Shown here one piece after another: positions 1 to 8,801 of a stretch of DNA of 64,000 bases; positions within the stretch are counted from its first letter, which is position 1, and each line of letters opens with the position of its first letter. Under the pieces are notes generated by a model. It had not been told where the DNA came from. It did no database searches and saw only the letters and a program-made list of their open reading frames with translations. A program made the translations under genes and the position numbers. The DNA comes from Thermoplasmatales archaeon (GTDB lineage: Archaea > Thermoplasmatota > E2 > UBA202 > JdFR-43). The stretch is from assembly GCA_014361195.1 (NCBI GenBank), contig JACIWA010000002.1:68310-132309 (forward strand), in the 5' to 3' direction.

Positions 1-639
1 CTTTTCATTATACCATCCATTTGAAGAATTTTTATCAATAAAAATGCTGGTTGATGGAGGAGTTTTATCTATCTTAAATACAACGCTTTTACTTTCTTCA
101 TAATTTCCAGATTTATCGACACTATAATAATAAGCGGTATGAACTCCTTCTTCAGAAATTATTACCGATGATATATATTCCTTCCAGTTGCCTTCATCAA
201 TTTTGTAAAAAGTCTTGTTTATACCACTTAGAGCATCTTCTGCGGCTAAATTCAAAATTAAATTGCTTACATACCATCCGCTTCTTCCGTTAGCGTTTGG
301 GATTAATTTGCAAACTGTGCTAGGAGGAGTAATATCTGCTGTTATGGTTTTGGTGGTAGAATTTACATTGCCAGAATTATCCACCACAGTTAATGTCACA
401 TTATATATTCCCTCCAACTCATATGTATGATTTACAATTTTACCGATTCCTACGATTCCATCCCCAAAATTCCAGCTGTATGAAATAATATATCCATCTG
501 GGTCATAACTAGGGGAAGCATCAAAAATCACAAATTTACCATTTATTTCATAATTAAAATCTGCCACTGGAGCGGAATTTATTGCAATTACTTGATACAC
601 TAACAGGAGGAATAATACCATGTAAACAATTTTTTTCAT
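1..639 (-). CDS. PKD-domain secreted protein, 3' end beyond window
   Basis: The reading frame is open from an ATG at 639 down to base 1, so about 213 N-terminal residues are visible and the C-terminus is missing. It begins with a short signal peptide (MKKIVYMVLFLLLVYQVIA). A PKD domain follows (FDASPSYDPDG, then WNFGDG, then HTYELEGIYNVTLTVVD). After that come Ig-like repeats with SGINKTFYKIDEGNW. The order matches the secreted PKD protein at 46754-47947, so the two are probably paralogues. The likely place of action is the cell surface, in adhesion or as part of a surface layer. No catalytic motif is visible in this part. Confidence 0.85.
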   Translation of the reverse strand, partial: MKKIVYMVLFLLLVYQVIAINSAPVADFNYEINGKFVIFDASPSYDPDGYIISYSWNFGDGIVGIGKIVNHTYELEGIYNVTLTVVDNSGNVNSTTKTITADITPPSTVCKLIPNANGRSGWYVSNLILNLAAEDALSGINKTFYKIDEGNWKEYISSVIISEEGVHTAYYYSVDKSGNYEESKSVVFKIDKTPPSTSIFIDKNSSNGWYNEK

Positions 640-677
640 AGGTATTTATCAATTTCAATTTTTTATTCTTTTTGGTT

Positions 678-2402
678 TCAAATTTCATAATAATATTCCC
701 CTATTTCCTTTTGTTCTCTATCAAGCCTTGAGCCAATTTTGTTTATCCTCGGTCTATTGCTATCCTCATCTCTCCTAAATGTTATCTCCAAGTCCTTTAA
801 AAAAAGGTTCATCCCATCTCTTAAGCTCATGGGTCCTTTAGCGAATCCTTTTTTTCCTGGTTCACCATAAAAAACCATCAATGATTGACTGACCATATCA
901 ATAAAATATATATCATGCTCTACAACCAAGCAGGCTCTTCCTTCTTTCTCCATAACTCTTTTTATGGTCTTTGCAACTTTCATTCTTTGTTTTGCATCAA
1001 GATACGCGGATGGCTCATCAATTAGATATAGATCCGCATCCAAGCTTAGACAATATGCAATTGAAATAGTTTGTAGCTCTCCACCTGATAAGCTCTTCAA
1101 TTCATAATCATAAAAATATTTTATATCAAGGGGATGCAAAACTTCCTTTTCATATAAACTGTGAAACTTTTCTTTATTTTTTTCAAAAAGCTCCCCTACT
1201 TTTCCTTCAGTTGCTCTTATATACTGTGGCTTGTAACTTATTTTTATCTTTGCATCGATTTTTCCTTCAGTTGGTTCAATTAATCCAGCAAGGAGCTTAA
1301 CGAATGTTGTTTTTCCAATTCCGTTTGGTCCAACAACTCCGACAACCTCTCCCTTATTTATTTTTCCTTCATTTACATTTAATTCAAAATCATCATATTT
1401 TTTCTTTAATTTTTCAAAATAGATTAAATTTTCTACTTCCTTGAATTCTCTTGGAGGATGCTTTTCAAATTTTATTTCATCTCCAAATCTAACATTCTCC
1501 TCCTTTAAATAACCCGATAAATATATATTTACACCATGCCTCGCATTTTTTGCATCAGATACAATTCCATAAACCCCTCTCTTTCCATATAAAATATGCA
1601 CAATGTCAGCAAGGAAATCAATTATTGCTAAGTCATGCTCAACAACAACCACCATTTTATTTTCTGATATTTCCCTTATCATTTTTGCAATTTCTATCCT
1701 ATTTTTTATATCTAAATAGGAAGCGGGTTCATCAAAAAGGTAGAGGTCCGCATCCTTTTTTAAAGTAGCAAAAATGGCAACTTTTTGCAATTCACCTCCA
1801 GAAAGCTCACTCATTTTCTTGTCACTCATTCCATCAATTTTATCATCAACCCCATTTTCTAAAAGAAACTCTTTTACACTCCCTTCATAATTTGATAGCT
1901 CATCTATGTATTGGGGTTTTATTGAAACTTTCAAATTTCCGTCAGAAACATTTTTTAAAAAATGGCAGAGTTCTGTTCCCCTGTATAGTTCAATTATCTC
2001 TTCCCAGTCCGGTTCTTTTCCTATTTTTCCTAAATTTGGTTTTATCTCACCAGATAAAATTTTTATTGTGGTTGTTTTTCCGATACCGTTCTCTCCCAGC
2101 AATCCAACTACCTTACCTTTCTTTGGGACAGGTAAGCGAAAAAGCCTGAAACCATTTTCTCCATATTGATGAACAACACTCTCTCTCAATTCTTCTGGCA
2201 AATTTTCTATATGAATTGCCTTGAAGGGGCATTTATGAACACATATCCCGCAACCCGCACATAGCTCCTCCGATATAACTGGCTTATTTTCCTCCATTAC
2301 AATAACCTCGGACCCCCCTCTTACTTTTGGACAATACTTTATACATTCCATTGAGCATTTCTTTGGCTGGCATCTATCTCTATTTATTACTGCAATCCTC
2401 AT
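678..2402 (-). CDS. abce1: ABCE1/RLI ribosome-recycling ATPase
   Basis: This is the archaeal and eukaryotic ribosome-splitting factor, an ATPase that separates subunits after termination with aRF1/Pelota. Its 574 residues hold an N-terminal ferredoxin-like domain with two cysteine clusters (C11, C16, C20, C24 and C48, C51, C54, C58). Two ABC nucleotide-binding domains follow, with Walker A motifs GENGIGKTT (about 103-111) and GPNGIGKTT, and two signatures of the form LSGGELQ. The length is slightly short of the usual 590 or so. Its ATG overlaps the TGA of the upstream acyl-CoA synthetase gene by 4 bases, so the two are probably cotranscribed. Confidence 0.97.
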   Translation of the reverse strand: MRIAVINRDRCQPKKCSMECIKYCPKVRGGSEVIVMEENKPVISEELCAGCGICVHKCPFKAIHIENLPEELRESVVHQYGENGFRLFRLPVPKKGKVVGLLGENGIGKTTTIKILSGEIKPNLGKIGKEPDWEEIIELYRGTELCHFLKNVSDGNLKVSIKPQYIDELSNYEGSVKEFLLENGVDDKIDGMSDKKMSELSGGELQKVAIFATLKKDADLYLFDEPASYLDIKNRIEIAKMIREISENKMVVVVEHDLAIIDFLADIVHILYGKRGVYGIVSDAKNARHGVNIYLSGYLKEENVRFGDEIKFEKHPPREFKEVENLIYFEKLKKKYDDFELNVNEGKINKGEVVGVVGPNGIGKTTFVKLLAGLIEPTEGKIDAKIKISYKPQYIRATEGKVGELFEKNKEKFHSLYEKEVLHPLDIKYFYDYELKSLSGGELQTISIAYCLSLDADLYLIDEPSAYLDAKQRMKVAKTIKRVMEKEGRACLVVEHDIYFIDMVSQSLMVFYGEPGKKGFAKGPMSLRDGMNLFLKDLEITFRRDEDSNRPRINKIGSRLDREQKEIGEYYYEI

Positions 2403-3649
2403 TTTCTCAATTTATACCCAACAATTTTATCAATAGCACCTATCGCAACTCTTGGCTCTTCAAAAACTGGTATTTTAAGCCTCAATAATTTCTTCTTTTG
2501 TTCCTCCACAAATTTCCCACCCATGCATATTGCCAGAAAATATCTATTCATCTTTTTTAGACCGGAATAAAGCTCTTTCAAACTTTCTGCAAGTGGGGAA
2601 TCCTGAAAAACAAAAGTAAGAATTATTATATCCTCTTTGCTTCTTTCGATCGCTTCAAGAAAATCTTTTGCGGTAGCGCTTCCGGTAAGATCTATCGTCT
2701 CAGCAATCTCTATATGCCTCGCTTCGCCCGCAAAGTCGCAAGCCATCACGCTCGGCCCAGCCCCATTGGTAATTATCGCCACCTTTTGGTCCGGTGGGAG
2801 CCCTCGCATTGCAAGTATTTTTAGCACTCCGAAGAATTCTTCAAAATCATCAACGAATATTATGTTTCTTTGCTTGCATGCACCCTCAAATATCTTATGA
2901 TTTGTTGCCATCGCTCCAGTATGAAGAGAGGCAACTTTCTGCCCTAATTTGCTCCTTCCGGACTTCAAAATGACTGTAATTTTCTCATTTTCTACTTCAA
3001 AAAAATCTCGGCCAATTTCTTCTGCATATATTGCAATTATATCTGTTTTTTTATCTTTTTTGAGATATTTGACTAAATCAACTTCACTTACATCCGCTTT
3101 ATTTCCATAGGATACAAACTTTGTAACACCTATTCCCTCCACAGCACATTTTTCAAGAAGGGCTATTCCAAATGTTCCTGATTGGGTTAATATTGCAACA
3201 TTTCCTTTTTTTGGCAATTCCATATTTCTTTGGAAAAAGGTATTAAATCCATTTTCCGCATTAAATACTCCAATGCAGTTTGGTCCGATGACTCGCATTT
3301 TATATTTTCTTGCTAATTGAACTATTTTTCTCTCTATCTCCGCTTCCCCGATTTCTTTAAATCCGCCGGAGATTATCACAATATTTTTTATTCCTTTTAT
3401 TCCGCATTTCTCTACTTCTTCAACGCATTTTTTTGCTTCAACAGCAATAACTGCCAAATCAATTTTCTTATTTATTTCTTCCAAGCTTTTATAGCATTTT
3501 CTCCCTAAAATTTTTTTTCTGTTGGGATTTATAGGATATGCTTCTACTTTACTCTTTATAATATTATTAAAAATTTCATAACCTATTTTACCTTTCTTGC
3601 TAGATGCCCCTATTACTACTACACTTTTAGGTTTGAAAAATTTCTCCAT
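2399..3649 (-). CDS. ADP-forming acyl-CoA synthetase, alpha subunit
   Basis: The protein resembles the alpha subunit of archaeal NDP-forming acetyl/acyl-CoA synthetase, which converts acyl-CoA, ADP and phosphate to acid, ATP and CoA. It has 416 residues. The N-terminus is a CoA-binding Rossmann domain (KSVVVIGASSKKGKIG). A succinyl-CoA-ligase-like domain follows (GPNCIGVFN, TQSGTFG) and then the HTGAMA motif, whose His is the phosphorylated residue in this family. No beta (ATP-grasp) subunit is in the window, so it must be encoded elsewhere. The gene lies between a PRC-barrel gene that ends one base upstream and abce1, in a tight three-gene string. Confidence 0.88.
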   Translation of the reverse strand: MEKFFKPKSVVVIGASSKKGKIGYEIFNNIIKSKVEAYPINPNRKKILGRKCYKSLEEINKKIDLAVIAVEAKKCVEEVEKCGIKGIKNIVIISGGFKEIGEAEIERKIVQLARKYKMRVIGPNCIGVFNAENGFNTFFQRNMELPKKGNVAILTQSGTFGIALLEKCAVEGIGVTKFVSYGNKADVSEVDLVKYLKKDKKTDIIAIYAEEIGRDFFEVENEKITVILKSGRSKLGQKVASLHTGAMATNHKIFEGACKQRNIIFVDDFEEFFGVLKILAMRGLPPDQKVAIITNGAGPSVMACDFAGEARHIEIAETIDLTGSATAKDFLEAIERSKEDIIILTFVFQDSPLAESLKELYSGLKKMNRYFLAICMGGKFVEEQKKKLLRLKIPVFEEPRVAIGAIDKIVGYKLRK

Positions 3650-3889
3650 TTACTCTTCGCTTAATATAACAAAATCTTTGACTGATTTAACTGATTCAAA
3701 CGGGAATAGAATGTAACCTTCTTCATTCTGATTATATAAGCGAGGGTCTATTTTGTCTGATGGCTCTACAATGAGATCGAGAAGTTTTCCACTACTTGCA
3801 TCAACTGTTATATTTCTTACTATCCCTAAGTATAACCCGCTATTGCTCATAACTTTCTTTCCTCTCAATTCATTCTCCATTATCTTCAT
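3650..3889 (-). CDS. PRC-barrel domain protein
   Basis: This is a small protein of about 79 residues with the PRC-barrel pattern: LRGKKVMSNSGLYLGIV, a DASSGKLLDLIVEPS strand pair and a final FPFESVKSVKDFVIL. Archaeal single PRC-barrel proteins are linked to RNA metabolism and to cell-division proteins (CdpB-type), but nothing here decides the role. I chose the ATG at 3889. A TTG at 3898 and an ATG at 3880 are alternatives. A TATA-like run (TTTAAAAAG, near 3914-3922) lies 25-30 bases upstream. It is the first gene of the string leading to abce1. Confidence 0.8.
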   Translation of the reverse strand: MKIMENELRGKKVMSNSGLYLGIVRNITVDASSGKLLDLIVEPSDKIDPRLYNQNEEGYILFPFESVKSVKDFVILSEE

Positions 3890-4077
3890 GTTTATCAAAA
3901 TATGAAATACTATTGCCTTTTTAAATTTGCGCTTTTTTAAAAATTTAAAATCTTAGAAAAAAGTTTGAATTTTTGAAAAAAGAAGCTATGAGGCCTTTTT
4001 CTCGCAAAGAAATGCTAAAATAAATGCATTCTTGTGAAATTATTTTTTGCATAATTTTTAGCATTAAAACTATCAAC

Positions 4078-4088
4078 CTTTATATATT
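4078..4088 (+). promoter_or_regulatory. TATA-like promoter of the S15 gene
   Basis: The sequence CTTTATATATT is centred about 25 bases before the S15 ATG at 4108. That is the spacing expected if transcription starts at or next to the start codon (leaderless mRNA). No Shine-Dalgarno sequence is visible between it and the ATG. Confidence 0.65.
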
Positions 4089-4107
4089 AAAAAATTATTA
4101 GCCCAAT

Positions 4108-4533
4108 ATGGCGAGAATGCATGCGAGAAGAAAAGGCAAATCTGGCTCAAAAAGGCCGGCAGAAAGAATACATCCGGATTGGAGTTTAAAGCCACAAGAG
4201 ATAGAAGAACTAATAATAAAGATGGCGGAAGAAGGTAAAGAGCCATCTATGATAGGTCTAATTTTAAGGGATGTTCATGGCGTGCCCGATGTGAAAGCAG
4301 CTATAGGCAAAAGAATTACTGATGTGCTTGAAGAGCATAATATATTGCCTCCTTTGCCAGAAGACTTAACAAATTTGCTGGCTAAAAGAGAAAACCTCAA
4401 AAAACATTTGCAAGAGCACAGGAAAGATTTGCACAATCTAAGAAGAATGCATCTTATAGAAGCAAAGATAAATAGATTGGTAAAATATTATAAAAGAGAG
4501 GGAAGAATTCCCGCGGACTGGAGTTACTCCTAA
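4108..4533 (+). CDS. rps15: 30S ribosomal protein S15
   Basis: This is archaeal/eukaryotic S15 (uS15), which binds the central domain of 16S rRNA. The 141 residues include the archaeal N-terminal extension (MARMHARRKGKSGSKRP), the WSLKPQEIEELI segment and the conserved core ending in LVKYYKREGRIPADWSY. The length is close to the usual 150. It stands alone behind its own TATA box. It converges with the next gene, and the two stop codons overlap by 4 bases. Confidence 0.98.
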   Translation: MARMHARRKGKSGSKRPAERIHPDWSLKPQEIEELIIKMAEEGKEPSMIGLILRDVHGVPDVKAAIGKRITDVLEEHNILPPLPEDLTNLLAKRENLKKHLQEHRKDLHNLRRMHLIEAKINRLVKYYKREGRIPADWSYS

Positions 4534-5270
4534 CTTCTTTTTTGGAATTCAATTGCCTCTTCCAAGCTTATTTCCCCTATCAGCACTTTTCTAGCAAGTT
4601 CTTTTGAAATAGTTATATTTTTACTCTTTAATCTACTCAGGCGTTGTATGTTTTTAATTTCTCCCTCTTTTGGCTCAACACTCATTTTATATTTTATTTC
4701 CTTTCCTGGCGTCATCGCTATTTTGCAAGCAGAAATTGCATCGTCATCAAAAGATTGAATATCAGATTCATCGACTATTTGTATTAGTAAATTTTCATCT
4801 TGAAGCAGATTTATTATTCTATTTCTTATCAGCCCCCCTCCATTTCCTACCTTCACCACCACTTCCTCCGCCCCCGCCTCGCTTATCATTTCCTTTATAA
4901 ATAAGATTAACTCTTTGGGATCCTTTGTAACAAATTTTTTTATAAGCATAACTCCGCTATAAACCGCTATACCTATTTTTTCTCCTGGATCTATACCGAA
5001 AAGTAGCTTTTTGTTTTTTGACATAAGAAGAATGGCTTTATCAATGAGCTTGTCTATATTGCACCCTTCCTCATAGCAAATAATTTTATCAAATTTTATA
5101 TTGAGTTTTTTCTTATCAGATGTTATTATCACATCAACGCTGCTTGGTATATTATCTTCATAAGAAAGTGTAATAAAAGGTATCTTTCTTCTCTTGAGTA
5201 AATCAACAATATCGTAGTAAAATGAAAAATTTTCCGTTATCAATCCTATCATTAAAATTATATCCTTCAT
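4530..5270 (-). CDS. RNase H-fold (RuvC/YqgF-like) hypothetical protein
   Basis: I do not recognise a named gene. Of about 246 residues, the central part has an RNase H-fold signature. The first strand carries LLFGIDPGEKIGIAVY, where the Asp would be the first catalytic acid. A later QIVDES and the acidic FDDDAISACKIA could supply the others. The N-terminal 80 residues look like a separate small alpha/beta domain, and the C-terminus is helical and charged. I chose the ATG at 5270 because a TTTATAAAG box lies about 20-25 bases upstream; a start at 5324 would place that box inside the gene. In many archaea the gene beside S15 is a RecJ-like nuclease, so a nucleic-acid role is plausible but unproven. 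Confidence 0.7.
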   Translation of the reverse strand: MKDIILMIGLITENFSFYYDIVDLLKRRKIPFITLSYEDNIPSSVDVIITSDKKKLNIKFDKIICYEEGCNIDKLIDKAILLMSKNKKLLFGIDPGEKIGIAVYSGVMLIKKFVTKDPKELILFIKEMISEAGAEEVVVKVGNGGGLIRNRIINLLQDENLLIQIVDESDIQSFDDDAISACKIAMTPGKEIKYKMSVEPKEGEIKNIQRLSRLKSKNITISKELARKVLIGEISLEEAIEFQKRS

Positions 5271-5398
5271 ATTATTTAAATCTTTATAAAGGAAAATGAT
5301 GCTGCTAACTTTGGAAAAAACCAAAATCTGTTTTTCCTAAGATAAAATAATAGAAAACCGGAGTAAAGCTTTAATATTTGATTTTTTTATTATCTGGT

Positions 5399-6349
5399 AT
5401 GAAAAGAAATGTCATTGGGCTTTATACAAGACTCGCGATCGCAATAGCATTATTATTTGGAATAATATTTGGGTTGCTTACATTCATTGCCTATATAGCT
5501 GGCTATGGCCAACCAATTATAATTTCTGTTATGGCTATATCTGTTATTGTTTTGCAATATCTCGTAAGCCCCAAGATTGTGGAGTTCTCGATGAAGATTA
5601 AATATGTGAGCAGAGAAGAAATGCCAAAACTGCATGAAATAGTTGAAAGGTTATCTGAGAAAGCATCAATACCAAAACCAAAGATAGGAATTTCAGAAAT
5701 AGATTTGCCAAATGCTTTTGCTTTTGGGAGAAGCAAGAGAGATGGAAGAGTATGCGTGACCAGAGGACTGCTTGATATTTTGAACGATGAAGAAATGGAG
5801 GCAGTGATTGGGCATGAAATATCTCATATAAAGCATAGGGATATGGCGGTAATAACTCTTTTATCAGTTATACCTCTTATAAGTTATTACATTTTCTGGA
5901 GTTCATTATACGGAAGAAATAGAAATAAAGCATCTTTAATTTCCGCCCTAGCCTTTATCTTTTATTTAGTATCCAATCTACTAGTTTTATGGGTGAGCAG
6001 ATTAAGAGAATATTATGCGGATTATGGATCATACACCTTAACTGGAAAATCTCATCCTCTCGCATCTGCTCTCTATAGAATTACTATTAGTACATCCCGA
6101 ATTCCCCCAGTAAAAATAAAAAGTGTTGAAGGTGTAAAGGCATTTTTTGCAACAGATCCTTCAGCTGCGAGAAGTGAAATAAATGATTTGAGAAAGGCGG
6201 ATTTAAACTTAGATGGACATCTGGATGAATATGAAATGAGGCAATTTGCAAGTGTGGCGGAAGCGAGCCCATTTGAAAGAATTATGGAGATTTTTTCATC
6301 CCATCCGAATGTAGTTGATAGGATAAGAAGGCTGGCGAAATTATCATGA
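5399..6349 (+). CDS. htpX: HtpX-family membrane zinc metalloprotease
   Basis: This is an M48 membrane protease for quality control of membrane proteins. The 316 residues have two N-terminal membrane segments, the zinc motif VIGHEISHIKHRD and two further membrane segments. A later SRLREYYADYGS carries the third zinc ligand. A canonical EF-hand loop is inserted near the C-terminus (D268-L-N-L-D-G-H-L-D-E-Y-E279). I used the ATG at 5399 (MKRNVIGLYTRL); a TTG seven codons earlier is less likely. The stop overlaps the next start (ATGA), so it heads an operon with the DUF151 and AMMECR1 genes. Confidence 0.93.
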   Translation: MKRNVIGLYTRLAIAIALLFGIIFGLLTFIAYIAGYGQPIIISVMAISVIVLQYLVSPKIVEFSMKIKYVSREEMPKLHEIVERLSEKASIPKPKIGISEIDLPNAFAFGRSKRDGRVCVTRGLLDILNDEEMEAVIGHEISHIKHRDMAVITLLSVIPLISYYIFWSSLYGRNRNKASLISALAFIFYLVSNLLVLWVSRLREYYADYGSYTLTGKSHPLASALYRITISTSRIPPVKIKSVEGVKAFFATDPSAARSEINDLRKADLNLDGHLDEYEMRQFASVAEASPFERIMEIFSSHPNVVDRIRRLAKLS

Positions 6350-6780
6350 GTAAAAATTTGGTAAAAATGGAGATATATCCTCATGTATATCATGGTGACA
6401 ATTATTCGGAAATATTTCTAGTTGATGATGAAACTGTTTTACCAATTTTTGTTAGTTATACTCAGGCGGAGAGCATAATGAATGGTTTAGAAGGAAAGAG
6501 ATACCATCGTCCCTTTACTCACGACTTATTTATAGAAGTGATAAATTTGCTTGGCGCATCAATAAAAAAAGTGGTAATAGATGACCTTGTGAATGGGGTA
6601 TTTCTTGCAAAACTTTATATAGAATATGTAAGAAAGGGCAAATGCGAGGAGATTGTTGTTGATGCCCGTCCAAGTGATTGTATAGCACTTGCGGTAAGAG
6701 AAGGGTGTGATATATTTGTTGATGAAAAAGTTTTGAAAGAAGCGGGGAAAAGTAGGAGAGAAATGGGTATGGAGTATTAA
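6346..6780 (+). CDS. DUF151 / bifunctional nuclease family protein
   Basis: The 144-residue protein has the DUF151 pattern: an N-terminal strand with FLVDDETVLPIFVSYTQAES, the block RPFTHDLFIEVINLLGASI, and the hallmark DARPSDCIALAVR followed by a short acidic helix. Some plant and bacterial relatives have been reported to have nuclease activity, but the archaeal function is unknown. It is translationally coupled to htpX (ATGA overlap), and AMMECR1 starts one base after its stop. Confidence 0.88.
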   Translation: MSKNLVKMEIYPHVYHGDNYSEIFLVDDETVLPIFVSYTQAESIMNGLEGKRYHRPFTHDLFIEVINLLGASIKKVVIDDLVNGVFLAKLYIEYVRKGKCEEIVVDARPSDCIALAVREGCDIFVDEKVLKEAGKSRREMGMEY

Positions 6781-6781
6781 A

Positions 6782-7360
6782 ATGATTAAATTTGAAGATG
6801 GAGAAAAACTTGTGAGGTACACAAGATATGTTATAGAAAGGCATGTAAAAGGGGAAAAAATTGATGACATTGAAAATTTTGAAGAAAATAGAGGGGTTTT
6901 TGTTACAATAAACACGTATCCAGAGAGAGAGCTGAGAGGTTGCATTGGTATCCCAGAGCCAATAATGCCACTGAGAAAAGCGATAAAAGAATCCGCGATC
7001 TCCGCATGCCATGATCCAAGATTTCCTGATTTGATAGAAGATGAGTTGGATAAAATCATTATAGAAGTTACTTTATTGACTAAGCCCAAATTGCTTGAAG
7101 TTGAGCCAGAGGAATATCCTAAACATATAGAGATTGGTAGAGATGGTTTGATGGTAGAAAAAGGAATGAATCGGGGCTTGCTGTTGCCCCAAGTAGCGAG
7201 TGAGTATGGATGGGATGTTTTGGAATTTTTAAAACACACTTGCATAAAGGCGGGCTTACCGCCAAATGAATGGAAAAATAAAGACACCAAGGTTTATGTA
7301 TTTCAAGGGGAGATATTTAGCGAAGAAACACCAAAGGGAAAGATAATCAAAAATGCTTGA
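6782..7360 (+). CDS. AMMECR1 family protein
   Basis: The 192 residues match AMMECR1 throughout: GVFVTINTYPERELRGCIG near the N-terminus, then AISACHDPRFP, a central GRDGLMVEKGMNRGLLLPQVA and a C-terminal block ending in VYVFQGEIF. The conserved LRGCIG motif is intact. The biochemical role is not firmly known. Bacterial relatives sit with MEMO and radical SAM genes. Here the next gene, overlapping by 8 bases, also encodes a radical SAM protein, which fits that association. No MEMO homologue is in the window. Confidence 0.93.
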   Translation: MIKFEDGEKLVRYTRYVIERHVKGEKIDDIENFEENRGVFVTINTYPERELRGCIGIPEPIMPLRKAIKESAISACHDPRFPDLIEDELDKIIIEVTLLTKPKLLEVEPEEYPKHIEIGRDGLMVEKGMNRGLLLPQVASEYGWDVLEFLKHTCIKAGLPPNEWKNKDTKVYVFQGEIFSEETPKGKIIKNA

Positions 7361-8222
7361 AAAATACTATGAGATATTAAATAAAAAAGCAAAAAACAAT
7401 TATACAAAAAACATGGGAAAAATAGATAAATTGATAGAAGAAGCGGAAGAAATATTCAAAAAATGTCACTTCTGTGAACACAAGTGTTATGTAAATAGGA
7501 ATGAAAATAAGGGGAGATGCGGAGTAAAAAATACAAAAATTTCCTCCCATTTTTTCCATTACGGAGAAGAGAAAGTTTTAATTCCTTCATATACAATCTT
7601 CTTTTCGGGCTGTAACTTTTCCTGCATATATTGTCAAAATTGGGATATTTCTCAATTTGAAAGTGGTTCTTACATAGAGCCAAAAAAAATGGCTATTTTG
7701 ATAGAGAAAGCGGAAATAAATGGGGCAAGAAATATTAATTGGGTTGGTGGAGAGCCAACACCTCATCTTCTTTATATATTGAAAGTGTTGAAGAATTGCA
7801 ATTCAAATCTTCCACAGATATGGAATTCAAATATGTATTGCAGTTTAGAGACGATGGAAATTTTAAAGCATGTTATTGATTTATATTTAACAGATTTTAA
7901 ATACGGAAATAATCACTGTGCAAAAAAATTATCCAATATAGACAGATACCTTGAAATTATCACAAGAAATCATGAAATAGCATATAAGCAAGGGGAAGTC
8001 ATAGTGCGCCACCTTGTGCTTCCTTCGCATATAGATTGCTGTTCGAAGCCAGTAATTGATTGGATTTCTGAAAATATTCCGAATGCATTAGTCAATATTA
8101 TGGATCAATATTATCCAACATATAAAGCACATGAGAATGAAGAAATAAATAGGAGATTAACAGAAAGAGAATACAATGAAGTTTATCTATATGCTTTAAA
8201 AAAGGGGATTAAACTGATTTGA
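7353..8222 (+). CDS. Radical SAM protein, PflX/COG1313-like
   Basis: The 289-residue protein begins with a helical stretch and a cysteine-rich block (CHFCEHKCYVNR, then GRCGV). The radical SAM cluster motif CNFSCIYCQN and a WVGGEPTPH substrate/SAM-binding loop follow. The HFFHYGEEK and SGCNF-CQNW-IS pattern resembles COG1313 proteins related to pyruvate-formate-lyase activases. The substrate is unknown. The gene overlaps AMMECR1 by 8 bases, so it probably works with that protein. Its 3' end overlaps the convergent nadM gene by 27 bases. Confidence 0.87.
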   Translation: MLEKYYEILNKKAKNNYTKNMGKIDKLIEEAEEIFKKCHFCEHKCYVNRNENKGRCGVKNTKISSHFFHYGEEKVLIPSYTIFFSGCNFSCIYCQNWDISQFESGSYIEPKKMAILIEKAEINGARNINWVGGEPTPHLLYILKVLKNCNSNLPQIWNSNMYCSLETMEILKHVIDLYLTDFKYGNNHCAKKLSNIDRYLEIITRNHEIAYKQGEVIVRHLVLPSHIDCCSKPVIDWISENIPNALVNIMDQYYPTYKAHENEEINRRLTEREYNEVYLYALKKGIKLI

Positions 8223-8729
8223 GTTCTTGCAACCCATCTCAGCAATCTTTCTTATTCTTTCCTCACCATTTATTTCTTTTATGAAATTTGCTACACTCTT
8301 TGGAACAAGATTTTCCCATCTCTCTCTTTTAGAAATTTTCTCCCTTATAACCCTACCTTGATAAACATCTCTTTTAAAAAATGGCATTTCAACTACTCTA
8401 TATCCTTCTCTTTCAAAAAGCTCTTTTATCAATTGATTGTTGGAGATAACTAAATCAAAAGGTGGAACAATTTCTTTAACATGCTTTGCATAAAGTCCGT
8501 ATCTGTTTATATCAGGAACTGGCACAATGTGATAATTTTTAATTTTTTTCTCTTTCATAGCTAGAATAATCATCTCATATCTTTCACTGCATGTAAATGG
8601 ATTTTCAAAAGTAAAGCTTTCATAAGCGGAGCCAATTGCAAAAATTATTTCATATTTTTTTGATTTTTCCGAAATTTTTGCGTGTCCTATATGGAAAGGC
8701 TGAAATCTTCCAATAATTAAAGCGCGCAT
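8196..8729 (-). CDS. nadM: Nicotinamide-nucleotide adenylyltransferase
   Basis: This archaeal-type NMN adenylyltransferase makes NAD+ from NMN and ATP. Its 177 residues start with the nucleotidyltransferase motif GRFQPFHIGH. A later VPDINRYGLYAKHVKEI and the second signature region around QGRVIREKISK follow. The length fits the family (about 170-185). It faces the MBL-hydrolase gene across a 72-base divergent promoter region and runs 27 bases into the end of the radical SAM gene. Confidence 0.95.
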   Translation of the reverse strand: MRALIIGRFQPFHIGHAKISEKSKKYEIIFAIGSAYESFTFENPFTCSERYEMIILAMKEKKIKNYHIVPVPDINRYGLYAKHVKEIVPPFDLVISNNQLIKELFEREGYRVVEMPFFKRDVYQGRVIREKISKRERWENLVPKSVANFIKEINGEERIRKIAEMGCKNSNQFNPLF

Positions 8730-8801
8730 AAGAAAAATAGGGAAGAGGAATAATTATTTTTCTATTTAAAAAAAGTTATTTACTCATTTTCATATGTTTT
8801 C

